The position numbers were made by a program, and so were the translations under genes. A stretch of DNA of 64,000 nt from Microbacterium hominis (GTDB lineage: Bacteria; Actinomycetota; Actinomycetes; Actinomycetales; Microbacteriaceae). This document shows positions 1 to 9,802 of the stretch, one piece after another. The notes beneath the pieces are model-generated. The model was not told where the DNA came from, ran no database searches, and saw only the letters and a program-made list of their open reading frames with translations. The first letter of the stretch is position 1; every line of letters starts with the position of its first letter. The DNA lies in the NCBI RefSeq assembly GCF_013282805.1, contig NZ_CP054038.1, positions 3,720,001-3,784,000 on the forward strand, written 5' to 3'.

Positions 1-32
1 GCTAGGCGGCCGTGCCCGCGTCGCGGCGTGCA

Positions 33-107
33 GAACTCCGGAAGAACCGCCCGAATTCTGCTGACGGCAAGCCGAACGGCGCCGAATCGGCCAGAAGTTC
101 CGGAGTT
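33..107. repeat. Inverted repeat downstream of the ArsR-type gene
   Basis: Two perfect 10-bp arms, AACTCCGGAA (34-43) and TTCCGGAGTT (98-107), are separated by 54 nt. The pair lies just past the 3' end of the minus-strand regulator and may act in termination or be a copy of a dispersed intergenic palindrome. The loop is long for a simple terminator. No gene is seen between the window edge and the regulator. Confidence 0.4.
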
Positions 108-146
108 GCGCACGGCGCGCCGGGCTCGGCCGGGCGGCGGGGCGGC

Positions 147-680
147 TCAGGCGGGGGGCGTCGGCGGGTTGCGGTCGGTGTGGAGGGCAGTGAAGAGGGA
201 GTAGGAGTCGCCGTCGGGGTCGGGGCCGCGGTCCTTGAACTCCTGGGCGAGGTCGTGCAGCCGCTGCGAGAGCTCGGCCATGTGCTCCGCGTTCAGGCGC
301 AGGCCGAGCCACGTGATGTCGAGCTCGTCGCCGGGGATGCCCTCGATCTGCTGCAGGAATGTCTCCACCAGCACGCGCGACCCGTCGCGCACGGGGGTGT
401 GCCACGACAGTCCGGTGGCCCGGTAGGGCACCTCCCGGGCGCCCTGCGCGCCGAGGCGCTCGGGTTCGGGAGCGAGGAATCCGGTGCTGACCAGCGTGCG
501 CACGTGGTGGAGCATCGTGCCCGGGTTGACGCCCAGGAGCTCGGCGAGCTCCTTGTTGGTGCGGGCGTCGAACGCGCACAACCGGAGCACGCGCAGGCGC
601 ATCGGCGAGCTGATCGCGCGCATGCGCGCCGCGGCGAGGTCGTCGTCGAGGGTGTCCGGGGTGTCGGGGCTCTCCGTCAC
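147..680 (-). CDS. ArsR-type winged-helix transcriptional regulator
   Basis: About 177 residues. A winged helix-turn-helix occupies roughly residues 41-68 (TNKELAELLGVNPGTMLHHV), followed by a wing with the string PYRAT typical of regulators that monitor an adjacent exporter. It probably represses itself and the divergent MFS gene; the effector cannot be read from sequence. The GTG start is chosen because a TATGCT hexamer lies exactly 7 nt upstream, fitting a leaderless transcript. An ATG 4 codons upstream and a TTG further up are possible but would fall within the promoter/operator. The C-terminal half (about 80-165) is a helical effector or dimerisation part without metal-binding cysteine clusters, so it is not a classical arsenic sensor. 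Confidence 0.8.
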   Translation of the reverse strand: MTESPDTPDTLDDDLAAARMRAISSPMRLRVLRLCAFDARTNKELAELLGVNPGTMLHHVRTLVSTGFLAPEPERLGAQGAREVPYRATGLSWHTPVRDGSRVLVETFLQQIEGIPGDELDITWLGLRLNAEHMAELSQRLHDLAQEFKDRGPDPDGDSYSLFTALHTDRNPPTPPA

Positions 681-735
681 ACGCCCCAGCATAGGCCGAT
701 TGACACTTCCCAATCAGTGCTTCAGACTGATTGAC
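681..735. promoter_or_regulatory. Divergent promoter/operator of the ArsR and MFS genes
   Basis: CAATCAG (711-717) and CTGATTG (727-733) form a perfect 7-bp inverted repeat with a 9-nt spacer; a third CAATCAG begins inside the MFS coding region (about 741). On the plus strand TTGACA (700-705) and CAGACT (723-728) are spaced 17 nt and end 7 nt before the MFS ATG. On the minus strand TATGCT ends 7 nt before the regulator GTG. The inverted repeat covers the core promoter elements, so a bound repressor would block both directions. Confidence 0.65.
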
Positions 736-2031
736 ATGTCTCAATCAGAGGTCGCCGAGGCGCCGGCATCCCCTCCTGCCCCACCGCGATCACTGTGGCG
801 CGACCGCAACTTCCTCACCATGTGGAGCGGTCAGGCCCTCTCCCAGTTCGGTGCGCAGATCACCGAGCTCGCCCTCCCCGTGCTCGCGGTGCTCCTCCTC
901 GGTGCGACCGAATGGGAGGTCGGTGTGCTGGGCGCGGCGCAGATGGCGGCCTTCCTGCTGGTCGGGCTCCCCGCCGGCGCGTGGATCGATCGCATGCGCA
1001 AGCGCCACGTGATGATCGTCGCCGACGCCGTGCGCGCGCTCGCGCTGGCGACCCTGCCCGTGCTCGCGCTCGCCGGCGTGCTGGAGATCTGGCACCTCGC
1101 CGCCGTCGCCCTGGTGATGGGCATCGCCACGGTGTTCTTCGACGTGTCGAATCAGAGCATCATCCCGTCGCTGGTGCCCACCCGGCAGATCGCCGAGGCC
1201 AACGGCAAGCTCCAGACGACCGAGCAGCTCGCGGGCCTCGCCGGCCCCGCCGTCGGCGGGTGGCTCGTCGGCGCCGTCACTGCCCCGATCGCGATCATCG
1301 TGACCGCGTGCACCTACATCGCCTCGACCGTCGCCCTGCTGTTCACGCGCGACCACGAGAAGCTGCGCGCCCCCGAAGACCACAAGCCCCTCCTCCACGA
1401 GATCCGCGAGGGTCTCGGCTGGGTGTTCGGCAACCCGCTGCTGCGCCGCATCGTGCTCACGACGGGCACGTCGAACTTCTTCAGCACGATCGCGGCGACC
1501 CTCCTGCCGATCTTCGTGCTGCGCGAGCTGGGCCTCACGCCGCAGATGCTGGGCGTGGTGTTCTCGCTCTCCGCGGTCGGGGGCCTCCTCGGCGCGATCG
1601 CGACGCCGCGCATCGTGGCCCGCATCGGCGAGGCCCGGGCCATCCCGCTGAGCGCGATCGCGTTCTCGATCGTGCCGTTCTTCCTCCCCGCGATCTCGCT
1701 CGTGCCGACGCTGGCGTTCCCCCTGCTGGTCATCCAGTTCTTCCTCATGAGCTTCACGGTGCTGCTGTACAACATCACCCAGGTGACGTTCCGCCAGCGC
1801 ATCACCCCGCCCCGCCTGCTCGGACGCATGAACGCCTCGGTGCGGTTCGTCGTGTGGGGCGTCATGCCGATCTCCGCGCTGCTCGCCGGCGCGCTCGGCA
1901 CCTGGATCGGCACGGTGCCCACCCTGTGGATCGCGGCGAGCGGCCAGGTGCTGGCGGGACTGTTCGTCATCACCGGACCGTTCTGGAGCATGCGCGAGCT
2001 GCCCGACGCGCACGAGGAGCATCTCGCCTGA
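736..2031 (+). CDS. MFS efflux transporter (EntS/MFS_3-like)
   Basis: 431 residues with about 12 hydrophobic segments. The N-terminal stretch SLWRDRNFLTMWSGQALSQF and the loop between segments 2 and 3 (GAWIDRMRKRHV) are typical of the MFS_3 group of drug/siderophore exporters; a second related loop (ATPRIVARIGEARAIP) lies mid-protein. It is expected to act as a proton-coupled exporter in the cytoplasmic membrane, and the divergent ArsR-type repressor suggests induction by its own substrate, which is unknown. No Shine-Dalgarno precedes the ATG; the -10-like CAGACT is 7 nt away, indicating leaderless translation. The reading frame is open upstream, but that part lies inside the regulator gene. 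Confidence 0.85.
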   Translation: MSQSEVAEAPASPPAPPRSLWRDRNFLTMWSGQALSQFGAQITELALPVLAVLLLGATEWEVGVLGAAQMAAFLLVGLPAGAWIDRMRKRHVMIVADAVRALALATLPVLALAGVLEIWHLAAVALVMGIATVFFDVSNQSIIPSLVPTRQIAEANGKLQTTEQLAGLAGPAVGGWLVGAVTAPIAIIVTACTYIASTVALLFTRDHEKLRAPEDHKPLLHEIREGLGWVFGNPLLRRIVLTTGTSNFFSTIAATLLPIFVLRELGLTPQMLGVVFSLSAVGGLLGAIATPRIVARIGEARAIPLSAIAFSIVPFFLPAISLVPTLAFPLLVIQFFLMSFTVLLYNITQVTFRQRITPPRLLGRMNASVRFVVWGVMPISALLAGALGTWIGTVPTLWIAASGQVLAGLFVITGPFWSMRELPDAHEEHLA

Positions 2032-2128
2032 GCGCCTCCGCCTGGGAATAGCTCCCAGATTCATGCCGTTGCATGGACGTGGGCCGACGGTGTCCCGGCA
2101 GACACCGTTCCGACCCAGGGAGCATCCC

Positions 2129-2710
2129 ATGTCCATCGCCCTCGACCGCACCGCGGAAACCGCCACGCCCATCCTCGACGTCCTCGCCGAGCGCTGGAGC
2201 ACCCGCATCTTCGACGCCGAGACCCCCCTCGACGAAGCCGCCCTCGCGAGCGCCCTCGAAGCCGCCCGCTGGACCCCGACCGCCGCGAACTCGCAGGCGT
2301 GGCGCGTCATCGTCGCCCGCCGCGGCTCCGCCGCCCACGCCAAGGTGCTCGCGTCTCTGGCGGGCTTCAACAGCGCGTGGGCGGGCGACGCCGCCGGCCT
2401 CATCGTGTTCGTCGCCGAGACCACCCGCGAGGGCAAGCCGATGATCTGGGCGGAGTACGACGCCGGACAGGTGGCCGCCCACTTCACGATCCAGGCGCAC
2501 GCCGGCGGCCTGTCGACCCACCAGATGGGCGGGTTCGACCGCGCCGCGATCGCCGAGGCCTTCGACCTCGGCACCGACTTCACCCCCGTCACCGTGATGG
2601 CCATCGGCGAGCTCGGCGACATCCGCGCCGCGTCCGAGGAGCTGCAGGAGCGCGAGACCGCGCCCCGCGTGCGTCGGCCCATCGCCGAATCGGTCCTCGT
2701 CGACGACTGA
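2129..2710 (+). CDS. Nitroreductase-family FMN oxidoreductase
   Basis: 193 residues. RWSTRIFD (22-29) is the family's FMN-phosphate-binding signature, and AARWTPTAANSQAWRV (45-60) is the conserved helix lining FMN. The region around 127-150 (AHAGGLSTHQMGGFD) supplies the second half of the flavin pocket. Nitroreductases reduce nitro compounds or quinones with NAD(P)H, usually as dimers; the physiological substrate is not evident. AGGGAG lies 6 nt before the ATG, deciding the start. Length matches short members of the family. It is monocistronic, closed by a strong hairpin. Confidence 0.85.
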   Translation: MSIALDRTAETATPILDVLAERWSTRIFDAETPLDEAALASALEAARWTPTAANSQAWRVIVARRGSAAHAKVLASLAGFNSAWAGDAAGLIVFVAETTREGKPMIWAEYDAGQVAAHFTIQAHAGGLSTHQMGGFDRAAIAEAFDLGTDFTPVTVMAIGELGDIRAASEELQERETAPRVRRPIAESVLVDD

Positions 2711-2725
2711 CACCTCATCCCGAAT

Positions 2726-2768
2726 GAGTGGATGCCGCGCCCGACGACGACGGGCGCGGCATCCACTC
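2726..2768. terminator. Strong hairpin terminator with GGATGCCGC stem
   Basis: A perfect 18-bp stem (2726-2743 with 2751-2768) and a 7-nt loop, immediately after the nitroreductase stop. There is no U tract, as usual for high-GC actinobacteria. The arms carry GGATGCCGC and its complement GCGGCATCC, the heptamer core that recurs throughout the window. Confidence 0.8.
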
Positions 2769-2812
2769 TCTCCGCAGGCGTGCGGACGCCTCTCCGCAGG
2801 CGTGCGGACGCC
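2769..2812. repeat. 22-bp tandem duplication
   Basis: Two exact, directly adjacent copies of a 22-bp unit beginning TCTCCGCAGGCGTGCGGACG. Each holds a small inverted repeat (TCCGCA/TGCGGA). It abuts the preceding terminator and lies about 65 bp before the polyketide synthase start, so it could be upstream regulatory sequence or simple slippage. Confidence 0.7.
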
Positions 2813-2878
2813 CATAGTGGTCGAACCGCGCTCGCGCAACCACTCCCGTTGCAGCCTGACCCGTGCTTAGGTGGCTCC

Positions 2879-4057
2879 ATGACGGCGCGCATCGTCTCGA
2901 TCGGCACCGCCACACCGGCAACCCGCATCGTCCAGGAGGACGTGCGGGATTTCTTCACGGGCCAGCCGGGGATGGACCGGCTCGCCCAGCGGCGCATCCG
3001 TGCCGCGTTCGACGCTTCGGCCATCGCCAGCCGCCACACGGTGCTCACCGAGCTGGCCGGTCCCGCGCATCACGCCCACGCGTTCATCGATCGCGCGGGC
3101 GGGCTGCTGTCGCCGTCGACGGGCACGCGCAACGACCTGTACCGCCGCGAAGCGCCCGCCCTCTACGCCGCCGCCGCGCGCCGCGCGCTCGCGGATGCTG
3201 CGGTGCCGGCATCCGCGATCACGCACGTCGTGACCGTCTCGTGCACCGGGTTCTTCGCCCCCGGCCCGGACTACCGCCTCGTGCGGGATCTCGGTCTGCC
3301 GACCACTGTCGAGCGGTACCACCTGGGCTTCATCGGATGCGCCGCCGCCCTCCCCGCACTGCGCCTGGCCGCAGGGCTCGCCGCCTCCCATGCGGGTGCG
3401 GCGGTGCTCGTTGTATGCGCCGAGCTGTGCACGATCCACATCCGGTCGTCGGCCGATCCGCAGCAGATCGTCGCCTCGTCGGTGTTCGCCGACGGCGCCG
3501 CGGCGGCGGTCATCACCGCGGATGCCGATCTCGGCCGCCCGGGCGGTCTCGGCCTCGAGCGCTTCGGCACCGCCCTCACCGACGAGGGCGAAGACGACAT
3601 GGTGTGGACGATCGGCGACGACGGCTTCGAGATGGTGCTCACGGCGGAGGTGCCGCGCATCGTGGGGCGGGAGATCCGCGGCGCGGTGGAGAGGTTCATC
3701 GGCGACGACCGCGCTCCCGACGTGTGGGCCGTGCATCCCGGCGGGCGCAGCGTGCTCGATCGCGTGGAGGCCGGGCTCGAGCTCGATCCGGCGGCGCTCG
3801 ATGCGTCGCGGGCGGTGCTGCGCGAGTGCGGCAACATGTCCAGCGCGACGATCCTGTTCATCCTGCGCGATCTGCTCGCCGACGATGCCGTGGGCGATGC
3901 GGCGCGCATCGCGGGGCTCGCCTTCGGCCCCGGGCTGACGGTCGAGTCGGTGCTCCTGACGAAGCACGCGGCGGAGCGGCCGCGGGCGGCGGCCGATCCG
4001 GAGCGGGTCGCGGCCGACCGCGCGGCGGCGCGGGTGACGCCGGTGGCCGGCGCGTGA
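2879..4057 (+). CDS. Type III polyketide synthase (alkylresorcinol/pyrone type)
   Basis: 392 residues, the usual size of chalcone-synthase-like enzymes. The catalytic triad is visible: Cys154 in GFIGCAAALPALR, His286 in VHPGGRSVLD and Asn319 in GNMSSATILFIL; the C-terminal loop AFGPGLTVES (348-357) matches the conserved GFGPG segment. Such enzymes extend an acyl-CoA starter with malonyl-CoA and cyclise to resorcinols or pyrones, in bacteria often phenolic lipids. The methyltransferase begins within its stop codon (GTGA). Downstream methyltransferase and flavin hydroxylase follow srsA-srsB-srsC gene order, favouring an alkylresorcinol product (inference). The start has no Shine-Dalgarno; TTAGGT sits 6 nt upstream. 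The last ~30 residues are a charged Ala/Arg extension. Confidence 0.88.
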   Translation: MTARIVSIGTATPATRIVQEDVRDFFTGQPGMDRLAQRRIRAAFDASAIASRHTVLTELAGPAHHAHAFIDRAGGLLSPSTGTRNDLYRREAPALYAAAARRALADAAVPASAITHVVTVSCTGFFAPGPDYRLVRDLGLPTTVERYHLGFIGCAAALPALRLAAGLAASHAGAAVLVVCAELCTIHIRSSADPQQIVASSVFADGAAAAVITADADLGRPGGLGLERFGTALTDEGEDDMVWTIGDDGFEMVLTAEVPRIVGREIRGAVERFIGDDRAPDVWAVHPGGRSVLDRVEAGLELDPAALDASRAVLRECGNMSSATILFILRDLLADDAVGDAARIAGLAFGPGLTVESVLLTKHAAERPRAAADPERVAADRAAARVTPVAGA

Positions 4058-4800
4058 GCCTGACCGCCCGCGACGAGTCGCTCGTCGAGCTGATGGACGA
4101 CCCCGCGTGCGACCCCGTGCGGCTGGCTGCGACGCTGCGGCGCTTCACCGTCGTCAACCGCCTCGTCTCCGGCTGGGGCACTGTGTACCGCACCACCCTC
4201 GGACCCTCCCTCGCAGGGCTCGGGCGACCGGCGCGCGTGCTGGATCTCGGCTCCGGCGGCGGCGACGTCGTCGTGCGTCTCGCGGCGCGCGCGCGGCGAG
4301 ACGGCCTCGACGTGCATTGGACCGGCGCGGAACCCGACGAGCGCGCCCACCGCGTGGCGCTCGCCCGCGGCGCGGACGACGCGATCGAGTTCCGCTGCGA
4401 TGATGCCGCGGCCTTGCTGCGCGCGGGCGAGAGCTTCGACGCCGTGATCTCGAACCACGTGCTGCATCACCTCGGCCCGGAGCTGCCCGCGTTCGCGGCC
4501 GCGTCGCGCGCGCTGTCGAGGGGGCTCGTGCTGCACAGCGACATCGCCCGCGGACGACTCGCGTACACCCTGTACAGCGCGGGGGCGGCACCGCTCGCGC
4601 CCGGCACGTTCCTGCTCACCGACGGGCTCCGCTCGATCCGCCGCAGCTTCACGCCCGCGGAACTTCAGGCAGCGCTGGGGCAGGACGACCCCGGCGCGTG
4701 GCGTGTCGCGCGCCCGGTTCCCTTCCGCCTGCTCGCCGTGGCCGGACGCGGAGCCGGGGTCGGGGCGGAGCCGGAGAGCGCGGCGGGCGCCAGTGGCTGA
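4054..4800 (+). CDS. SAM-dependent class I methyltransferase
   Basis: 248 residues. Motif I (VLDLGSGGGDVVVRLA, about 63-77) binds S-adenosylmethionine, and FDAVISNHVLHHL is the motif IV/post-II region usual in class I O/C-methyltransferases. The GTG start overlaps the polyketide synthase stop by 4 nt, so translation is coupled. By position it corresponds to SrsB, which methylates the resorcinol hydroxyl in Streptomyces phenolic lipids; that role here is inferred, since the family does not predict substrate alone. The C-terminal 15 residues are Gly/Ala/Glu-rich and overlap the next gene. Confidence 0.85.
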   Translation: MSLTARDESLVELMDDPACDPVRLAATLRRFTVVNRLVSGWGTVYRTTLGPSLAGLGRPARVLDLGSGGGDVVVRLAARARRDGLDVHWTGAEPDERAHRVALARGADDAIEFRCDDAAALLRAGESFDAVISNHVLHHLGPELPAFAAASRALSRGLVLHSDIARGRLAYTLYSAGAAPLAPGTFLLTDGLRSIRRSFTPAELQAALGQDDPGAWRVARPVPFRLLAVAGRGAGVGAEPESAAGASG

Positions 4801-5929
4801 GGTCACCGTCGTCGGGGCGGGGCCGGTGGGGATGCTGCTGGCCGGCGAGCTGGCCCGCCGCGGCATCCCGGTCGATCTGCTCGAGCGCCGGGACGTCGCC
4901 GGCCCGGGCTCGCGCGCGATCGGCGTGCACGCTCCGGTGCTCGCGGCGCTGGAGCCGTCGGGGGTGACGGAACGTCTGCTCGCCCACGCCGTGCGCGTGC
5001 ACCGCGGCGAGGCGCGCAGCAACGGGCGCCTGCTCGGGATCGTGCGCTTCGACGCACTGCCGGCCCGGTTCCCCTTCGTCGCGACTCTTCCTCAGGCCGC
5101 CACCGAGGCCGTGCTCGCCGCCCACGCGCCCGAACCCCTGCGCGGCGCCCGGGCGTTCCGCGTGCTTCCGCGCGCCGACGCCGTCGTCGTGCGTGCGGCG
5201 CACGGTGGGCGGCCTATCGAGCTGCGCAGCCGGCTGGTGGTCGTCGCGACCGGTGCGGGCGGGCGCGATCTGGTCTATCGGCCCGGTGCCGTGCGCACCC
5301 GCGCCTACCGCGATCGGTACCTGATGACGGATGCCGCCACCGGCGAGCGCGCCGACGCCGACGTCGCGGTGGTGCACCTCGATCGCGACGGCGTGCTGGA
5401 GTCGTTCCCGTTGCCGGGCGGCATGCGCCGATTCGTGGCGTGGGACCCGCCCGGCGCCGAACCAGACCCCGCTGCCCGGGCACGGCGGCTGAGCGCGGCA
5501 CTCGCGCGACGGGGCGATCCCGCGGCCGACGCCGTCGATGCCGCCACCTCGTTCGGCGTGCGCCGCGTCGTCGCGCCGCGCCTGCGCAACGGCCGCGTGT
5601 TCGTGATCGGCGACGCGGCCCACGAGGTGAGCCCCATCGGCGGCCAGGGGATGAACCTCGGCCTGCTCGACGCGGTCGGGCTGGCTCCCCTGCTCGCGGA
5701 CTGGGTGCAGCGCGGCGAGGCCCCCGAGGCGGAGCTGCGGCGCTGGGAGGCCCGCCGCCTGCGGTCCGCGCGCGCGGCCGCGCGGCTCGCAGCGATGAAC
5801 ACGGCGCTCGGCCGGCCACTCGCCCGCGCCGAGCCGCTGCGGCGGGCCGCCGTGTCGGCGATGCTCGCGCCGCCCACCGCCCGCCTCTTCGCCCACGCCT
5901 ACGCGATGGGCTTCGACGCCGACGCGTGA
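4793..5929 (+). CDS. FAD-dependent monooxygenase/hydroxylase
   Basis: 378 residues. The N-terminal dinucleotide fold carries GAGPVG (8-13), and the second FAD motif GDAAHEVSPIGGQGMN (273-288) is diagnostic of flavoprotein aromatic hydroxylases (PHBH class). The GTG start is the one that just precedes the Rossmann strand (AEVTVVGAGPVG); it overlaps the methyltransferase by 8 nt. In srs-type operons the equivalent enzyme (SrsC) hydroxylates the methylated alkylresorcinol to a quinone-forming product; this is the most likely role but is inferred. Distal residues 290-378 are Ala/Arg-rich helices. The operon seems to end here, facing a repeat tract. Confidence 0.85.
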   Translation: MAEVTVVGAGPVGMLLAGELARRGIPVDLLERRDVAGPGSRAIGVHAPVLAALEPSGVTERLLAHAVRVHRGEARSNGRLLGIVRFDALPARFPFVATLPQAATEAVLAAHAPEPLRGARAFRVLPRADAVVVRAAHGGRPIELRSRLVVVATGAGGRDLVYRPGAVRTRAYRDRYLMTDAATGERADADVAVVHLDRDGVLESFPLPGGMRRFVAWDPPGAEPDPAARARRLSAALARRGDPAADAVDAATSFGVRRVVAPRLRNGRVFVIGDAAHEVSPIGGQGMNLGLLDAVGLAPLLADWVQRGEAPEAELRRWEARRLRSARAAARLAAMNTALGRPLARAEPLRRAAVSAMLAPPTARLFAHAYAMGFDADA

Positions 5930-6060
5930 GCCTGGTCGCCCTTCCGCCCGGCCCCGCCCCGGCCACTGCGCCCTGCGCCTGCCCTGCCCCTGCGCCCCGC
6001 CCCTGCGCCCTGCGCCCGTGCCCCCTGCGCCCCGCCCCTGCGCCCGGCCACCCGGCGCCC

Positions 6061-6457
6061 TTGCCGAAAACAGGTGATCCGGCGGAGACAGGCCGCGCGC
6101 GGCATCCACCAGCCTGCTCTCGGCAGATCACCTGATCTCAGACATGTGGATGCCGGCGAGCCGCCCGTCCGCCATCGCGTGAGCCGCCCGGCCACCCGGC
6201 CACCCGGCCACTTGCCGAAAACAGGTGATCCGGCGGAGACAGGCCGCGCGCGGCATCCACCAGCCTGCTCTCGGCAGATCACCTGATCTCAGACATGTGG
6301 ATGCCGGCGAGCCGCCCGTCCGCCATCGCGTGAGCCGCCCGGCCACCCGGCCACCCGGCCACTTGCCGAAAACAGGTGATCCGGCGGAGACAGGCCGCGC
6401 GCGGCATCCACCAGCCTGCTCTCGGCAGATCACCTGATCTCAGACACGTGGATGCCG
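6061..6457. repeat. 151-bp tandem repeat, about 2.6 copies, each with a hairpin
   Basis: Starts at 6061, 6212 and 6363 give a period of exactly 151 bp, and the copies are almost identical. Each holds an imperfect palindrome whose arms are AGGTGATCCGGCGGAGACAG and CTGTCTCG-like sequence ending GATCACCT, then GTGGATGCCGGCG. The third copy breaks off into a 15-bp microsatellite. The 617-nt gap between the FAD hydroxylase and UbiA genes contains no convincing gene; 5930-6060 is C-rich low-complexity sequence. Confidence 0.9.
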
Positions 6458-6516
6458 AACACGCCGACCCCGAACACGCCGACCCCGAACACGCCGACCC
6501 CGAACACGCCGACCCC
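6457..6516. repeat. 15-bp microsatellite, four copies
   Basis: Four exact copies of GAACACGCCGACCCC, followed by degenerate continuation to about 6535. It directly joins the truncated third 151-bp repeat and stops shortly before the UbiA stop codon. A unit length divisible by three keeps one frame open (reading as a short repeated peptide), but no start or coding context supports translation. Confidence 0.85.
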
Positions 6517-6546
6517 GGTCACCCCGACCCGGTCGCCCACTCGCCC

Positions 6547-7389
6547 TCACGCCGCCAGCGCCGCTCCCGAGACGACGAGCTGCGCCGCCAGCAGCAGTGC
6601 GGCGAGCATCACCAGCCGGAACAGCGCCCGCGACGGCGGGCGCAGCACCGCCCGCCCGGCCGTGACGGCGGCCACCACCACGACCGCGGCGAACAGCACC
6701 CAGGCCGCCGGCGCCACGGCGGTCAGCACACCGCCCGACGACCCGACCAGCACGGCGATCGCGCCCGACACCACGGCTGCAGCGGCGACCAGCGCCGCGG
6801 GCCGCGCCCCCAGCCGGTGCGGCAGTCCGCGCACGCCCGTACGGGCGTCGTCGTCGAGGTCGGGCAGCACGTTGGTCAGGTGCACAGCCGCTCCGAGCGC
6901 TGCCCCGGCCAGCCACGCCCACCCCGCCGCGAACGACGGGACGGGCGCCGACAGCGTCGCCAGAGACGGGAAGATGCCGAAGCTCACGAGGAACGGCACG
7001 ATCGACAGCGCCGTCGACTTGAGCCCGGCGTTGTAGGCCCACGCCGCGCCCAGCGCGAGGGCGTGGGCGGCTGCCATCCGCCACCCGAGCACGAGCGAGA
7101 GGCCGAGCGCGATCACGAGACACAGGGATGCCGCACCCCACGCCACGCGCAGGCTCGCGTCTCCGCGCGCGAGCGGCTTGTCCCCGCGGCCGACGGTGCG
7201 GTCACGCGGCGCATCGATCGCGTCGTTCGAGATCCCCACCGAGAGCTGCCCCGCGAACACCGCGACCGTCAGCACCGCGAGCCGCCACGGCTCGAGTCCG
7301 ATCGCGATGCCGAGCGCAAGGGCCAGCGCGGTCACGACGAGCGTCGGACCGGGGTGCGACGACCCCCACAACGCCCGCACGATGTGCAT
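6547..7389 (-). CDS. UbiA-family membrane prenyltransferase
   Basis: 280 residues, nearly all in eight or nine membrane helices. The first Asp-rich motif is SNDAIDAPRDRTVGRGDKPL (N55, D56, D59, D63), the second is PDLDDDARTG (D177-D181): these bind Mg-prenyl diphosphate in UbiA enzymes. The enzyme would transfer an isoprenoid chain to an aromatic or similar acceptor in the membrane. It converges on the type III PKS operon, so the polyketide product is a candidate acceptor, though menaquinone or another lipid is equally possible from sequence alone. It is monocistronic, with ATG at its 5' end next to the ClpB terminator. Confidence 0.85.
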   Translation of the reverse strand: MHIVRALWGSSHPGPTLVVTALALALGIAIGLEPWRLAVLTVAVFAGQLSVGISNDAIDAPRDRTVGRGDKPLARGDASLRVAWGAASLCLVIALGLSLVLGWRMAAAHALALGAAWAYNAGLKSTALSIVPFLVSFGIFPSLATLSAPVPSFAAGWAWLAGAALGAAVHLTNVLPDLDDDARTGVRGLPHRLGARPAALVAAAAVVSGAIAVLVGSSGGVLTAVAPAAWVLFAAVVVVAAVTAGRAVLRPPSRALFRLVMLAALLLAAQLVVSGAALAA

Positions 7390-7411
7390 CGCCCGATGCT
7401 CTCACGCAGGC

Positions 7412-7456
7412 AGTGGATGCCGCACCCCGCCGCTCGGGCGGGGCGCGGCATCCACT
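7412..7456. terminator. Hairpin terminator after clpB
   Basis: 20-bp arms (7412-7431 and 7437-7456) with one mismatch and a 5-nt loop. The outer part is AGTGGATGCCGC paired with GCGGCATCCACT, the same element as in the 2726 and 38728 hairpins. It begins 4 nt beyond the clpB stop codon on the minus strand. Confidence 0.8.
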
Positions 7457-7459
7457 CGC

Positions 7460-9661
<2,202 letters not shown>

Positions 9662-9682
9662 GTGGCTCCTGAAGTCTGTCGC

Positions 9683-9714
9683 GACTCAAAGTTGAGTCGA
9701 CTGCGCTCAACTTT
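9683..9714. promoter_or_regulatory. HAIR operator of clpB (HspR site)
   Basis: TTGAGT (9692-9697), 7 nt, GCTCAA (9705-9710) fits the HspR-binding HAIR pattern CTTGAGT-N7-ACTCAAG; with flanks the arms extend to AAAGTTGAG/CTCAACTTT. An overlapping second inverted repeat, GACTCAA-AG-TTGAGTC, lies at 9683-9698. The site is about 25 nt upstream of the clpB start. Confidence 0.85.
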
Positions 9715-9755
9715 AGCAGAGCGTGTGGAGCGAGGCGAGAGTGTCGGCGGCTGCC

Positions 9756-9784
9756 CTTACATTCTTCTCACTGGTAAGTGATAC
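9756..9784 (+). promoter_or_regulatory. Promoter of the AbrB/PIN operon
   Basis: CTTACA (9756-9761) and TGATAC (9779-9784) are spaced 17 nt, with an AAGGAG ribosome site following at 9796. TCACT-GGTA-AGTGA (a 5-bp inverted repeat) overlaps the -10 and could be the autorepression operator bound by the AbrB antitoxin. Confidence 0.5.
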
Positions 9785-9802
9785 TGGCTTCAAGAAAGGA
9801 GC

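Noticed and set aside
2863..4800. 645-codon plus-strand frame covering PKS and methyltransferase
   Set aside because: It is the out-of-frame shadow of the PKS running into the true methyltransferase frame; catalytic motifs fall in two separate frames.
6061..6516. CRISPR array
   Set aside because: The repeat is 151 bp and contiguous, with no unique spacers and no cas genes. It is a tandem repeat.
6376..6546. Repeated-peptide gene reading EHADP units through the 15-bp repeats
   Set aside because: The frame continues antisense to UbiA, with no ribosome site or promoter hexamer. It is an artefact of a unit length divisible by three.
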